Shown here in pieces: positions 52,248 through 61,055 of a stretch of 64,000 nucleotides of DNA. Positions within the stretch are counted from its first letter, which is position 1. Each line of letters opens with the position of its first letter. Source of the stretch: VYFG01 sp965248685. GTDB lineage: Bacteria > Pseudomonadota > Gammaproteobacteria > Arenicellales > Poriferihabitantaceae. The notes under the pieces were generated by a model. The model searched no databases, was not told the DNA's origin, and saw nothing but the letters and a program-made list of their open reading frames with translations. Location: positions 1,612,001 to 1,676,000 of the forward strand of contig CBDFKC010000003.1 in NCBI GenBank assembly GCA_965248685.1, written 5' to 3'. The position numbers and the translations under genes were made by a program.

Positions 52248-53965
52248 AAGTACGCGGTGGTATGCACCTTGCCAGGGCCTTAAAAGAAAAAGGGGTCAAG
52301 CAGGCTTTTACCTTAAGTGGGGGGTTTTGCAATCCCGCCCTTGAAGGGCTGATGGCATGTGGCATTCCGGTGATCAACGCGCCCCATGAGCAGGTTGCCG
52401 GCCACCTCGCCGATGGTTACACCCGAATTACCCGGCATCCCTCGGTTTGTCTGGTGGGGCCCGAGGGGTTTGCCAATGCGATACCGGCCATGATGGAAGC
52501 CTGGGGTGAGCGTTCCCCGGTAATCTTTATTACAGGTTCGAGTACCTTGAAGCGCCAGGGAAGTGGCGGATTTAAAGAGATTGATGACGTTGCTATTGCC
52601 GCACCCCTAACCAAATACAGCGCCCAGATCACTGACGGCACCCGGATTCCCGAGTTCGTCGACCGCGCCTTTAAAATTGCTATGGGCGGGTACCCTGGTC
52701 CTGTGCATTTGAGCATGCCGGTGGATATTATGTTCAGCTCTTATGAGGAAAACATCGGTCGTGATGAGCGACCTTTTTTCCGGGGCTGCAACCAACCACC
52801 CCGCGCCTGGCCCTGCCCGGATGATCTCGAGCCATTGCTTGAATTAATTAAGAATGCCGAGCGACCGGTAATTATTGGTGGGCATGGGGTCTGGTGGTCC
52901 GGAGCCGAAGGCAAATTGGAACAGGTTGGTAAAGTGCTGGGCATTCCCATTTTTAATGTTCCTTACCACCAGAAATTACTGGGCGAAGAGAATGAAGCCT
53001 ATATGGGATTGGCCGATGTTCATCAATATCCACCCTCCAAATTTGCCATTCAAGAATCTGACCTGGTATTGATGATTGGGGCCCGGCTGGATAATCAGAT
53101 GAATTTTGGTAATCCACCGTTTATTCCAGAGTCGACCCATCTTGTTTGCATTAATGGCTCCCACGAGGAACTGGAAATGAATCGGGCGGCGGACCGGCAG
53201 TTGTTGAGTGATCCAGGGGCATTTCTTGGCGCGGTTCTTGAGCGTAGCCAAGCCGAGCAATGGAGCGCCAATGATAGCTGGTACGCTCAGAACAGGGAGC
53301 AGCGCAAGCAATGGGTCGATCAAACTATTGCAGGAATACCGGACCAGCGGGAAACTGGCGGAAAAATTCACCCGTTGCAATTAGCTCTGGATGTGCAAAC
53401 AGTAATGAATCCGGATGACTGGCTTGTAATAGACGGTGGAAATACCCACTTCTGGTCTGAAATTGCCGTTAATCTCGCCGGCTACCAAGGCCAGAAACTC
53501 GGCAACATTCTCCATCCTGGTACCTTTAGCATGCTGGGTGTTGGGGTTTCATTTGCGATTACCGCCAAGATGAACAACCCAGAACAGACCGTAGTCTTGA
53601 TCAGTGGCGACGGTGCCTTCCTGTCAGGTGGCTTGAGCGTAGAAGCGGCATTCCAGGAGAATCTGCCCATTGTAGTGGTGATTGATAATAATGGTGGTCT
53701 CGATTGTATTTCCCAGCAACAGGAACGAATGTTTGAAAACGGACAACATTTTGCCACCGACTTTCGTGATATTCCGTTTCATTCCATGTTTGAGGGGCTT
53801 GGCGGCCATGGTGAGTTGGTGGAAACACCTGAGCAGTTGATTCCGGCGCTGGAACGGGCTATTGCCAGTGGCAAGACCGCCTGCGTCAATGTTAAAGCCA
53901 AGGGTTATATTAGCCCAATCGTCCTCGCGACCACCAGTAAACGGGATAAGGCCTCCATCGAATAG
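52244..53965 (+). CDS. ThDP-dependent enzyme, acetolactate synthase / 2-hydroxyacyl-CoA lyase family
   Basis: A 573-aa thiamin-diphosphate enzyme. The activating glutamate is in NAPHEQVAGHLADGYTR, near residue 48. The central domain carries the Rossmann-like PVIIGGHGVWWSGAE. The ThDP/Mg motif is GDGAFLSGGLSVEAAFQENLPIVVVIDNNGG. It looks most like oxalyl-CoA decarboxylase/2-hydroxyacyl-CoA lyase relatives. It does not follow sulfoacetaldehyde acetyltransferase at the N-terminus. Coupled to the 2-hydroxyacid dehydrogenase upstream, it could decarboxylate or cleave the resulting 2-oxo compound. Confidence 0.83.
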   Translation: MKVRGGMHLARALKEKGVKQAFTLSGGFCNPALEGLMACGIPVINAPHEQVAGHLADGYTRITRHPSVCLVGPEGFANAIPAMMEAWGERSPVIFITGSSTLKRQGSGGFKEIDDVAIAAPLTKYSAQITDGTRIPEFVDRAFKIAMGGYPGPVHLSMPVDIMFSSYEENIGRDERPFFRGCNQPPRAWPCPDDLEPLLELIKNAERPVIIGGHGVWWSGAEGKLEQVGKVLGIPIFNVPYHQKLLGEENEAYMGLADVHQYPPSKFAIQESDLVLMIGARLDNQMNFGNPPFIPESTHLVCINGSHEELEMNRAADRQLLSDPGAFLGAVLERSQAEQWSANDSWYAQNREQRKQWVDQTIAGIPDQRETGGKIHPLQLALDVQTVMNPDDWLVIDGGNTHFWSEIAVNLAGYQGQKLGNILHPGTFSMLGVGVSFAITAKMNNPEQTVVLISGDGAFLSGGLSVEAAFQENLPIVVVIDNNGGLDCISQQQERMFENGQHFATDFRDIPFHSMFEGLGGHGELVETPEQLIPALERAIASGKTACVNVKAKGYISPIVLATTSKRDKASIE

Positions 53966-54011
53966 CGAATTCAGTAGTTACCTGTATGTAGCAATATAAC
54001 AACCTGTAGTT

Positions 54012-54383
54012 ATGCCAATAATCTCTTCGCACATCCTGGATTCAATAAGTGGTCAATCCGCTGTTGGTATCAGGGTTCAGTTGTTTCGACTTGTCCCCGG
54101 TGCGACGGGCGAAGTTGTGTTTGATCTGGTTAGTAATAACGAAGGACGGGTCATGCAACAAGTGGAAGTGCTGGATTTTGATTCAGACCAGGAGTTTGAA
54201 CTGGTGTTTCATAGCACTGTCTACTTTTCGACCAAATTAGATCAATCAACCGTCGATCAATTGAAAAAGTCGCAGAACATGGACAGTGTTGTGGTTCGTT
54301 TTCGCATGGCGAACAGAGAGCAGAAGTATCACATTCCACTGGTTCTATCCCCCCATTCATATACCGTTTGGTGGTCAGAGTAG
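54012..54383 (+). CDS. Transthyretin-like / 5-hydroxyisourate hydrolase family protein
   Basis: A 123-aa beta-sandwich protein. ISSHILDSISGQSAVGI with His7, the Arg46 position and YHIPLVLSPHSYT with His107 match the hydrolase that opens 5-hydroxyisourate in purine catabolism. The canonical C-terminal Tyr-Arg-Gly-Ser is replaced by VWWSE, so the standard active site is altered. No other uricase-pathway gene is present. It is 22 nt upstream of dmdA in the same operon, which hints at a role unrelated to urate. Confidence 0.75.
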   Translation: MPIISSHILDSISGQSAVGIRVQLFRLVPGATGEVVFDLVSNNEGRVMQQVEVLDFDSDQEFELVFHSTVYFSTKLDQSTVDQLKKSQNMDSVVVRFRMANREQKYHIPLVLSPHSYTVWWSE

Positions 54384-54405
54384 CTCCCATAATTTGCAAC
54401 CGATC

Positions 54406-55527
54406 ATGCTAACTCCAACACTAGCAGCGTCCTGCCGCCTGCGTTCTACGCCTTATACCAAATGCGTCGAAGCGCTGGGTGTCTCCGGCTATTCTGTGGT
54501 AAACCACACCATAATGCCGAAGGGCTTCAGGCAGAGTGTTGAGCAGGACTACTGGCATCTACGCAATCACGTTCAATTGTGGGACACCAGTTGTGAACGT
54601 CAGGTTGAGCTAATTGGACCAGATGCTGCCAGGCTGGCCCAACTCATGACACCCCGAGACCTGGGACATGCGGAAGTCGGGCAATGCTTGTATGCGCCGA
54701 TGGTTGACGCCCAGGGTGCAATGTTAAACGACCCAATTATATTAAAGCTTGCACCAGACCATTTCTGGTTTTCAATTGCGGATTCCGATGTGTTGCTGTG
54801 GGCAAAAGGGCTGGCTACCGGTATGGCACTAGATGTTTCTGTGGATGAGCCGGATGTCTCTCCATTGTCGGTCCAGGGTCCGAAGTCAGATGATCTGATG
54901 GCCCGGGTATTCGGACCTGAGGTCCGGAATATTGATTTTTTTCGCTTCAAAAAACTCGACTTTGCTGATTTTGCTGGACATCCATTAGTCGTCTCCCGCT
55001 CGGGTTATAGCAAACAGGGCGGATTCGAAATCTACCTCGATGACAGCGCTAAGGGTGAGCCACTGTGGGACGCGCTCTGGTTGGCCGGAAAAGATCTCGA
55101 CGTTTTGCCCGGCAGTCCGAATTTAATCGAGAGGATTGAAGGCGGGCTGATGTCCTATGGAAACGAAATGACCCGGGCAAACAATCCACTGGAATGTGGT
55201 CTGGAGAAATATTGCCAGCTGGATGGTTCGGTTGAATTTATTGGACTTAAGGCATTGCAAAACATAAGTCGGCAGGGTCCACAACGTCAGATACGCGGCG
55301 TAATATTTGACGGAGATCCCTGTTCGGCTTGTCGTCGACCGTGGCCGGTTTGGTGTCAGGATAAAAAAGTTGGTCAGGTTACTTCAGCAATCTGGTCTCC
55401 GCGATTCAAGGCCAATGTATCACTGGCGATGATAGACCGCGAATACTGGAATGTCGATCAGCAGGTCGTCGTTGCCGGTGAAGACGGTATACCGCGGAAT
55501 GGGCGGGTAACTACTCTACCGATGTAA
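54406..55527 (+). CDS. dmdA: DMSP demethylase, DmdA family
   Basis: Transfers a methyl group from dimethylsulfoniopropionate to tetrahydrofolate, giving methylmercaptopropionate. The 373-aa GcvT-fold protein follows SAR11 DmdA along its whole length, from memory. Matching blocks are RLRSTPYT, QDYWHLRNHVQLWDTSCERQV, DAARLAQLMTPRDL, SIADSDVLLWAKGLATG, VQGPKS and ERIEGGLMSYGN. Length is within a few residues of the SAR11 enzyme (369). A difference is SGYSKQGG (199-206), where the SAR11 sequence reads SGWSKQGG. The long frame upstream overlaps the transthyretin-like gene and is not used; the ATG at 54406 aligns with known starts. Confidence 0.85.
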   Translation: MLTPTLAASCRLRSTPYTKCVEALGVSGYSVVNHTIMPKGFRQSVEQDYWHLRNHVQLWDTSCERQVELIGPDAARLAQLMTPRDLGHAEVGQCLYAPMVDAQGAMLNDPIILKLAPDHFWFSIADSDVLLWAKGLATGMALDVSVDEPDVSPLSVQGPKSDDLMARVFGPEVRNIDFFRFKKLDFADFAGHPLVVSRSGYSKQGGFEIYLDDSAKGEPLWDALWLAGKDLDVLPGSPNLIERIEGGLMSYGNEMTRANNPLECGLEKYCQLDGSVEFIGLKALQNISRQGPQRQIRGVIFDGDPCSACRRPWPVWCQDKKVGQVTSAIWSPRFKANVSLAMIDREYWNVDQQVVVAGEDGIPRNGRVTTLPM

Positions 55528-56027
55528 ACTTAATCAGTTTTAATGTTGAAGTTCGTTATACATCTACACTAACTATTGATCCTGCGGGTTTGAGTCCGGC
55601 TGCCTCAAGATTTTGACGAAACTTTAAATATCTTTGACGATTTAGATTGATCAGTGGGCGCCAGACAGTGCGCGTTTACCGATACTTTAACCAAACCTTT
55701 CCAAGGCTGGTGTTGGAAAACTTTGCACTAGAACGACTACTACGTGTATTTCTCGCTTCATTCGCCCAGAATTTTCAGATTCTTGTTAAGTTTCTGTACT
55801 TTCAAATATTTTTGACATATGATTTTCTTAACGGAACGAATGCATCCTTGAGGGTTGCAAAGTAAAGATATAACAATTGGAGATTGCTTCTGGTTGGTGA
55901 TAAATGGATTAACTGAGGTGTGATGTGATCAGCGGTGATCGTTCCCTGGGTTCACATTTTGCCTGAAAATGGTTAATGGGATAAATGGACGGTTTACCGA
56001 ACCGCGAATGATTTGGGGTCCAGGGTT
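55528..56027. other. 500-bp intergenic region after dmdA
   Basis: No convincing gene. A 72-codon frame from a TTG at 55647 is composed of AT-rich low-information codons, has no ribosome site and matches nothing recognised. The region probably holds the promoter of the TauE-type exporter that follows. No intrinsic terminator is obvious after dmdA. Confidence 0.5.
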
Positions 56028-56732
56028 ATGACACTAATTGCGCTTGTTGTTATCTTTGCAGCATTTACACTTTCCGCAACGGCTGGGATGGGTGGGTCTC
56101 TAATTATGGTCCCGGGTTTAGTATTGATTCTTGGTGCCAAACAGGGCATTGCGCTTTCCGCTTTGTTACTGGCTACCAATAATGTAGGTAAGGTGATTGC
56201 CTACCGGCAGACGATACCCTGGCGAAAAGTTGTAATTATTGTTGCGGTGACCATAGTTGGCTCTTACCTGGGCGTAAAGCTATTGATCGACTTGAATGAC
56301 GACTTTATTTACGCGGTAATTGTGATCAGCATGTTGGTTTCGTTTGCCTTTGAGAAGAAATCCCTGGTCGCCGCAAACAAAGCGCTGTCTCCAGTATTCG
56401 CATTTTTCTCTGGCGGTCTTTCTGGAATATCCGGAACGTCAGGTCCGTTAAAGGGTGTCGCGCTACGTGCTCTCAATCTAGAAAGAATGTACCTGGTTGG
56501 TGCTGCCTCAGTAGTCTCATTAACTGGTGATGCGGTCAAGTCTGTGGTCTTTATCCAGGAAAAAATTATCACGGGAGAACACCACATGCTTTACTTGCTT
56601 GCGCTACCTGTAATCCCTGTAGCTGTTTATCTTGGTCGTCACATTAACCGGGAAGTTGGTGAAAAAATATTTGCCGGCCTGTTCTGGATCGTAATGGCGG
56701 GTTACGCTTTTCGCTTTGTGTTATTACGTTAG
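56028..56732 (+). CDS. TauE/SafE family exporter (second copy)
   Basis: Membrane protein of 234 residues with seven to eight hydrophobic segments. The first half has FTLSATAGMGGSLIMVPGLVLILGA. The second has FAFFSGGLSGISGTSGPLKGVAL. These glycine-rich repeats are TauE/SafE signatures. The ATG at 56028 is preferred to a TTG 15 nt upstream. It lies on the same strand as dmdA, 500 nt away, and is only distantly similar to the copy at 4833. A sulfite or organosulfur anion substrate fits the neighbouring pathways but is not demonstrated. Confidence 0.8.
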   Translation: MTLIALVVIFAAFTLSATAGMGGSLIMVPGLVLILGAKQGIALSALLLATNNVGKVIAYRQTIPWRKVVIIVAVTIVGSYLGVKLLIDLNDDFIYAVIVISMLVSFAFEKKSLVAANKALSPVFAFFSGGLSGISGTSGPLKGVALRALNLERMYLVGAASVVSLTGDAVKSVVFIQEKIITGEHHMLYLLALPVIPVAVYLGRHINREVGEKIFAGLFWIVMAGYAFRFVLLR

Positions 56733-56952
56733 GTTTAATATGTCACCAGAATTCAGTGTTTAGCGCTGCCCAGCGTTATTTTAAGGGGATTTATTTTCAT
56801 ATTAGAAAGGGCTTTATTTTAAATAATCATGCTAGCAAGTTAATGTTAACTATCGTTTCCGATAATGCTTCTATTTGAACCCACTTGAAAAACAAACGAA
56901 TTTGGTATAGCTTATGTAGCATACGTTTTTCAATGACCAAAGGAGCTATCAA

Positions 56953-57261
56953 ATGGCAGGTAAGAAGAAAACAAAACGTAAAACCAAGGTAAGCAAGAAA
57001 GCCAGAACCAGGGCCACTAGTACTGCAACTGTACTAACTGCAAAAATTGCAGTGGCTAATCAGCCCGCTGATATCGTGTTAACCAATACCAGAGTGACAA
57101 TCCAGGGTGCGACCATAAAAATATTGGGGTCGCAAAACAACACCTTGGCTACATTCGATTCCAGATCAGCGAAATTTACTGTGCATGGAAAGCTAATGGT
57201 TGGCAAGACCGATGTGATGGCAAAACTCGAAGCCTTGGAGGCACGTATCAACGAAATCTAA
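56953..57261 (+). CDS. Hypothetical small basic protein
   Basis: A 102-aa protein with a very basic N-terminus (Lys and Arg in the first 22 residues), a Val/Ile/Thr-rich beta-forming middle (DIVLTNTRVTIQGATIKIL, ATFDSRSAKFTVHGK) and a short heptad-like C-terminus (DVMAKLEALEARINEI), which could form a coiled coil. GGAGC precedes the ATG at good spacing. There is no signal peptide. The form resembles a small oligomeric structural or DNA-binding protein. It is followed 24 nt later by an unknown 486-aa protein. Confidence 0.7.
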   Translation: MAGKKKTKRKTKVSKKARTRATSTATVLTAKIAVANQPADIVLTNTRVTIQGATIKILGSQNNTLATFDSRSAKFTVHGKLMVGKTDVMAKLEALEARINEI

Positions 57262-57285
57262 CCCTGATAACTGAGGAAGCAAGCT

Positions 57286-58746
57286 ATGGATTTAAGCATA
57301 CGTACAATGTATCGCCAGCATGGGAAGTCTTCTGGTGTAATCAGCGTCAGGCAGCGAAACAGTCTGCATTCAAGGCTCCCAGGTTCGATAAAACAGGCTC
57401 AACGGGTTTTTAGCAGTCGAAATACCGGAGATGGTTTTCGTTGTGGTTGTAAGACCGCTAAATCATTGAAGGTTGATCTGAAGGTGGCGAGTAAAAACTT
57501 CGGTGAGGTTGTTCCTTCTTGGGTGGCGGCCGATCATCGGGATCACAGGACCGGGGGATCTGAGCGCACCGTTGGCGGGATTCTAAGTGTCAGCAAAATT
57601 TCTGGTACTGACTTTCCTCCACGACCCTGGCACCATGATTATGATTGGAATTATCACGTTAAGGTTGATAAGGAGTTTTTTTACCTGAATAGTCCGGTCA
57701 ATAAGGACTACAATGTCAAGACGCAGACCTCTGAAATGGAATGCGAATGGGATTCCAAATTTGTTCCCCATTGGGCTCGACCAATGCAGGGTGACAGAGT
57801 TCAGATTACCGGACGCTGGATTCATGATTGCGGTCACCCGAAAAGAGGTAAGCATCGCTCGGAGATTCATCCGCCCAAAGCGACCATTTGTTTCCGCGAC
57901 GAAACTGACAAATTTCGTGGCAACAGGGGATTATCCAGGTCAACCCAGGCTATTGTTTATATATCCAAGAAGGGCGGTTATATTGATTTAAAAATTAATG
58001 ATCAGGACTATATTTTTGATTTACCGCTGCCTGGCAAACCGTCTGCTGCTTCACGCCCGGTGTTCAAAATTGTCAAGAAAATTCGTAGTCCAATTAATCC
58101 CGTGGTTACTCCGTTTCCCAGTGATGACCCGAAGGTATTGCGCGTTACAGTTCCGTTAAAAGGAAAGTTTGTTAAAGGCGGGCAATACGGTGTGATAGTG
58201 AGCGGTGGTTGGACAGACCCTAAAGGAATAGACGCGAAGAGAATTAAGAAAGTCACGGTAAATATTACCAAGGCAAATTTAAAAGCGAATAAAGATCCGT
58301 CTACCCTGGGACTGGGCGGTAAAGATGAATGGCGATTGCATACCGGTATCAACGGCCGCTGGAAACAATACAAGAGTATGGACAGAGGCAAAAGAAACCT
58401 GAACCATAAAGTCGAATTGCATCTGCACAGCTCCCAGAGAATCAAGATTGCGACCTGTGGATATGAAGCCGATGCGGTTGACGATATTATGGGGCGTGGC
58501 TCAGGCGCGCCTTCTTCCTATGCCAGCTCTTCCAAGCTGACCAGTGGCCAGAGAAAGGATGCCGCCAAGCGAATTGCCGTGGTGTTTTTAACCCTGGGAA
58601 CTGATCTGCTATCGGGAGGGGATATAGAAAACGATTCAATCGGCAGAGTTGCGGTAAATTTTCGTAAGGGTCGGGGCAGCGGTACGAGCACCAGAACATT
58701 TACTTCATCAAAAAAAGATTACACGATTGAGGTAAAGGTTAAATAG
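57286..58746 (+). CDS. Hypothetical protein with a conserved DCGH...SEIHP motif
   Basis: A 486-aa protein of unknown function. The N-terminal region is basic. The middle has WHHDYDWNYHVKVD and GRWIHDCGHPKRGKHRSEIHPP (about residues 182-203), a His/Asp/Cys/Glu cluster reminiscent of metal-dependent hydrolase sites. The C-terminal half is Lys-rich and beta-like, including LHTGINGRWKQY. No signal peptide or membrane segment is present. It forms a two-gene transcript with the preceding small protein. I cannot assign a family. Confidence 0.7.
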   Translation: MDLSIRTMYRQHGKSSGVISVRQRNSLHSRLPGSIKQAQRVFSSRNTGDGFRCGCKTAKSLKVDLKVASKNFGEVVPSWVAADHRDHRTGGSERTVGGILSVSKISGTDFPPRPWHHDYDWNYHVKVDKEFFYLNSPVNKDYNVKTQTSEMECEWDSKFVPHWARPMQGDRVQITGRWIHDCGHPKRGKHRSEIHPPKATICFRDETDKFRGNRGLSRSTQAIVYISKKGGYIDLKINDQDYIFDLPLPGKPSAASRPVFKIVKKIRSPINPVVTPFPSDDPKVLRVTVPLKGKFVKGGQYGVIVSGGWTDPKGIDAKRIKKVTVNITKANLKANKDPSTLGLGGKDEWRLHTGINGRWKQYKSMDRGKRNLNHKVELHLHSSQRIKIATCGYEADAVDDIMGRGSGAPSSYASSSKLTSGQRKDAAKRIAVVFLTLGTDLLSGGDIENDSIGRVAVNFRKGRGSGTSTRTFTSSKKDYTIEVKVK

Positions 58747-58813
58747 CGCGAATAAGGATTTGGCGGAAAGAAAAATTCGTCATCGCCAGGAATTGAGTGG
58801 CTTAAGCTGGAGA

Positions 58814-58869
58814 TTGCTGAATTGCGGAGTATCCCGGAATTTATCCGGTGATTCTCCGCAATTCAGCAA
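58814..58869. promoter_or_regulatory. Long perfect hairpin at the 3' end of the TTC38-like gene
   Basis: Left arm 58814-58829 and right arm 58854-58869 are perfect 16-bp inverted repeats (TTGCTGAATTGCGGAG and its complement). An inner CCGGA/TCCGG stem sits within the 24-nt loop. The right arm lies in the last codons of the TTC38-like gene. There is no T-tract on either side, so it is not a standard intrinsic terminator. It may act as a transcript-stabilising or convergent-transcription barrier. Confidence 0.75.
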
Positions 58870-60220
58870 GGGCTCGCTGTGAGTTTTCACCGTCGTCCCT
58901 TGACTTGCAAACCTCGGCATATTTAAGCCAAGTGGTGTAGCTGTTTCGGTGTAAAGGGATTCTTTCTTGCAATAGCGCATTGGCCAGGTCCCAATCTTTG
59001 TTGCCAATGGCCGCGTCGATTAGAAGCAAACCAAAAATATCTCGTTGTGCGTGACTGCCTCCTATTGGCTGGTATTGATATCGCAAACCACGCATGGTGT
59101 CGATTGCCGCTGAATACGAATTCGAATAGTAGTCCCTGATTGATTCGCATAGCGGCGCCACCAGCGGTTTTATCAATGCCGCGCTGGAGCTGCCGGTCTC
59201 TGCCGCAAAATTATTGAGCGAAGTAATATGCAGGTTAGATTGATCTGACCGTCCGGTTCGGCCAAATATCATGGCGCAATGGGGCTCGGTAAAAATCTGG
59301 GTGTGATCACCTTGGCGTTCTTCAGCTGCGTCCGCCAGTTCCTCCCAGCGATCGCCAACATTCGCTCCGGCAAATTCCAGGCGGGCCAGCAGTGAGGCGG
59401 TATTCTGAAGGTCGAGAAAAAACGGAGATTCTGCAGGTCTGATGGAAGAATCGTACAAATCCAGGACACGATCTATCTCTCCTTTTTCAAGGGCAAATAA
59501 TGCGCAGTGCCACCATAAATGACTCTTGAACGGATTCCGGTCCTGCCACTGTTCCAATGGCCGATCTAACCAGGCGGCACCTTCTTTTGTTCGACCTTGC
59601 ATTTCAAACACATGAACGACTGCATGGATTGCCCATAAATCATCCGGATGGCGTTCAACGGCATCCCGGCCATACATCTCGGCATCTGTGTAGCTGCCGG
59701 TTTCTTCGAGACCAAAGGCATACATGCCCAAGACATTGGCGTACCCCTGGATATCTTCACCCCATGCTGGCAGAACCCGGGAACAGGTGTCTCGCATATG
59801 TTCCGAACCACCCAGCCAGAACAACGTAAAATGCTGCATTTTAAGCGCCAGGATGTCCAGCGGTTGAAGCATTAGCGCGTCGTCCCAATAACCGCAGGCG
59901 GTGACAGTGTCGTCGCGGATCCACGCTTCCAGAGCTCTCAGGTGGATACGTTCAAGGGCAGTAAGAGTGTCCTGGAATTTCAGTATATTCTGATAGCTTG
60001 CCTGGACCCCGGGTATAACTGCCCGGACCCCCATGGAGAGCAGAAAGTAGCCCTTTAAAATATGCGCCATGGCGAACTCCGGAGCGTCGGCGCACAGCCA
60101 TTTAAGATTTGGGTATGCTGTGGATCTGTAGTCGAGATATTCATCAACTACCCGGTCGAATGCGATTGCCTGATCGCGATTAGCACCTGATAGCGTTAAT
60201 CCTCGTTGATCAAAATTCAT
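58841..60220 (-). CDS. TTC38-like tetratricopeptide repeat protein
   Basis: A soluble, mostly helical protein of 459 residues. The N-terminal FDRVVDEYLDYR and DAPEFAMAHILKGYFLL, TALERIHLRALEAW and the later ANVLGMYAFGLEETGSY plus HPDDLWAIHAVVHVFEMQGR match the TTC38 family, whose members are TPR proteins of unknown biochemical role found in bacteria and eukaryotes. It is the last gene of a minus-strand set with a methyltransferase-like, a glycosyltransferase and a TauD-like gene. Its last codons overlap a long hairpin. Confidence 0.8.
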   Translation of the reverse strand: MNFDQRGLTLSGANRDQAIAFDRVVDEYLDYRSTAYPNLKWLCADAPEFAMAHILKGYFLLSMGVRAVIPGVQASYQNILKFQDTLTALERIHLRALEAWIRDDTVTACGYWDDALMLQPLDILALKMQHFTLFWLGGSEHMRDTCSRVLPAWGEDIQGYANVLGMYAFGLEETGSYTDAEMYGRDAVERHPDDLWAIHAVVHVFEMQGRTKEGAAWLDRPLEQWQDRNPFKSHLWWHCALFALEKGEIDRVLDLYDSSIRPAESPFFLDLQNTASLLARLEFAGANVGDRWEELADAAEERQGDHTQIFTEPHCAMIFGRTGRSDQSNLHITSLNNFAAETGSSSAALIKPLVAPLCESIRDYYSNSYSAAIDTMRGLRYQYQPIGGSHAQRDIFGLLLIDAAIGNKDWDLANALLQERIPLHRNSYTTWLKYAEVCKSRDDGENSQRALAELRRITG

Positions 60221-60265
60221 AATACTGATTCATCAATATAATTTAATGCTAAGCGTGAAAATACC

Positions 60266-61021
60266 CTAATATTCCGGCAGCCCGAAATACGATTTCTGGA
60301 ATGGTTTTTCTGATAAGCCACCGAGGTTCTTCAAAAATATCGAGGTACAGGTCGGAAAATTGATTCCAGGCACCATGCCGGAAAATCGAATTTGATAGAA
60401 ACCACGGGAAATAAGGTGCTGATATCCTTCCTGGTAATCGCTACGGTTGGAATTATCAAATATTATTATTCCATTGGGTGCAAGTTTATCCGGGGCAAAC
60501 CGGGCGCATAACCTGCGCGCCATTCCATCAATAACGATAAAATCAAATTTTCCCTGAGACTGGTTTATTTGATTAGCATAGGCGACAAAGTCCTGATCAT
60601 TCAGACCGCGTCGGGTCATTTTGGCGGCGTCATATCCAAAAATGCTGCGAGGACTTTCCGCCATATAATTGTCGGTTAGTTGTAATGCTGGTGCTGGCGC
60701 CGTGTCGCCCTGGGCGGAGTGTATGACCTGGTTTGGCAGACTAATTTTATCACTGATTTTTTCGACCCAGGCTTTATCGTGATCAACGCTAATCACTTGC
60801 TTTACATTGCGCTGCCACCAAAGGGTTGAGTGTCCGCATCCATATTCGAATACGCGGGATTCGCGGGTGCAATGCTCAGCGACAAACTCGATGGCGGGAT
60901 AAGTCCACCAGGGTAATGGTGCTCCGTTTTTATCTACGGGTAGTTTTTGCCTGACTGACTCGGTCCACCCAATTGGATTTAGAGTTTGTCGGCTTAGCCT
61001 TTCTAACGAATCTGAGGTCAT
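60266..61021 (-). CDS. SAM-dependent methyltransferase-like protein
   Basis: A 251-aa Rossmann-fold protein. VFEYGCGHSTLWW is motif I with its glycine-rich loop, VISVDHDKAWVEKI supplies the acidic residue for the ribose, and DFIVIDGMARRLCA and IIIFDNSNRSDY are motifs IV and V. The acceptor is unknown. Its position next to a glycosyltransferase suggests a glycan or capsular substrate, as for FkbM-type enzymes. It starts 34 nt after the glycosyltransferase stop. Confidence 0.75.
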   Translation of the reverse strand: MTSDSLERLSRQTLNPIGWTESVRQKLPVDKNGAPLPWWTYPAIEFVAEHCTRESRVFEYGCGHSTLWWQRNVKQVISVDHDKAWVEKISDKISLPNQVIHSAQGDTAPAPALQLTDNYMAESPRSIFGYDAAKMTRRGLNDQDFVAYANQINQSQGKFDFIVIDGMARRLCARFAPDKLAPNGIIIFDNSNRSDYQEGYQHLISRGFYQIRFSGMVPGINFPTCTSIFLKNLGGLSEKPFQKSYFGLPEY

Positions 61022-61055
61022 ATGGTGATTGTTGTTCTTTTTTACTAAGCAAATG

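Noticed and set aside
52244..53965. Sulfoacetaldehyde acetyltransferase (Xsc) as the ThDP enzyme
   Set aside because: It would complete the sulfopyruvate route neatly, but the N-terminal blocks do not follow Xsc and resemble 2-hydroxyacyl-CoA lyase relatives; it is also far from the decarboxylase operon and paired with a hydroxyacid dehydrogenase.
55647..55865. A 72-codon frame after dmdA
   Set aside because: TTG start, no ribosome site, AT-driven Phe/Leu-rich composition and no recognised domain.
58814..58869. The long hairpin as an intrinsic terminator
   Set aside because: No T-tract follows on either strand.
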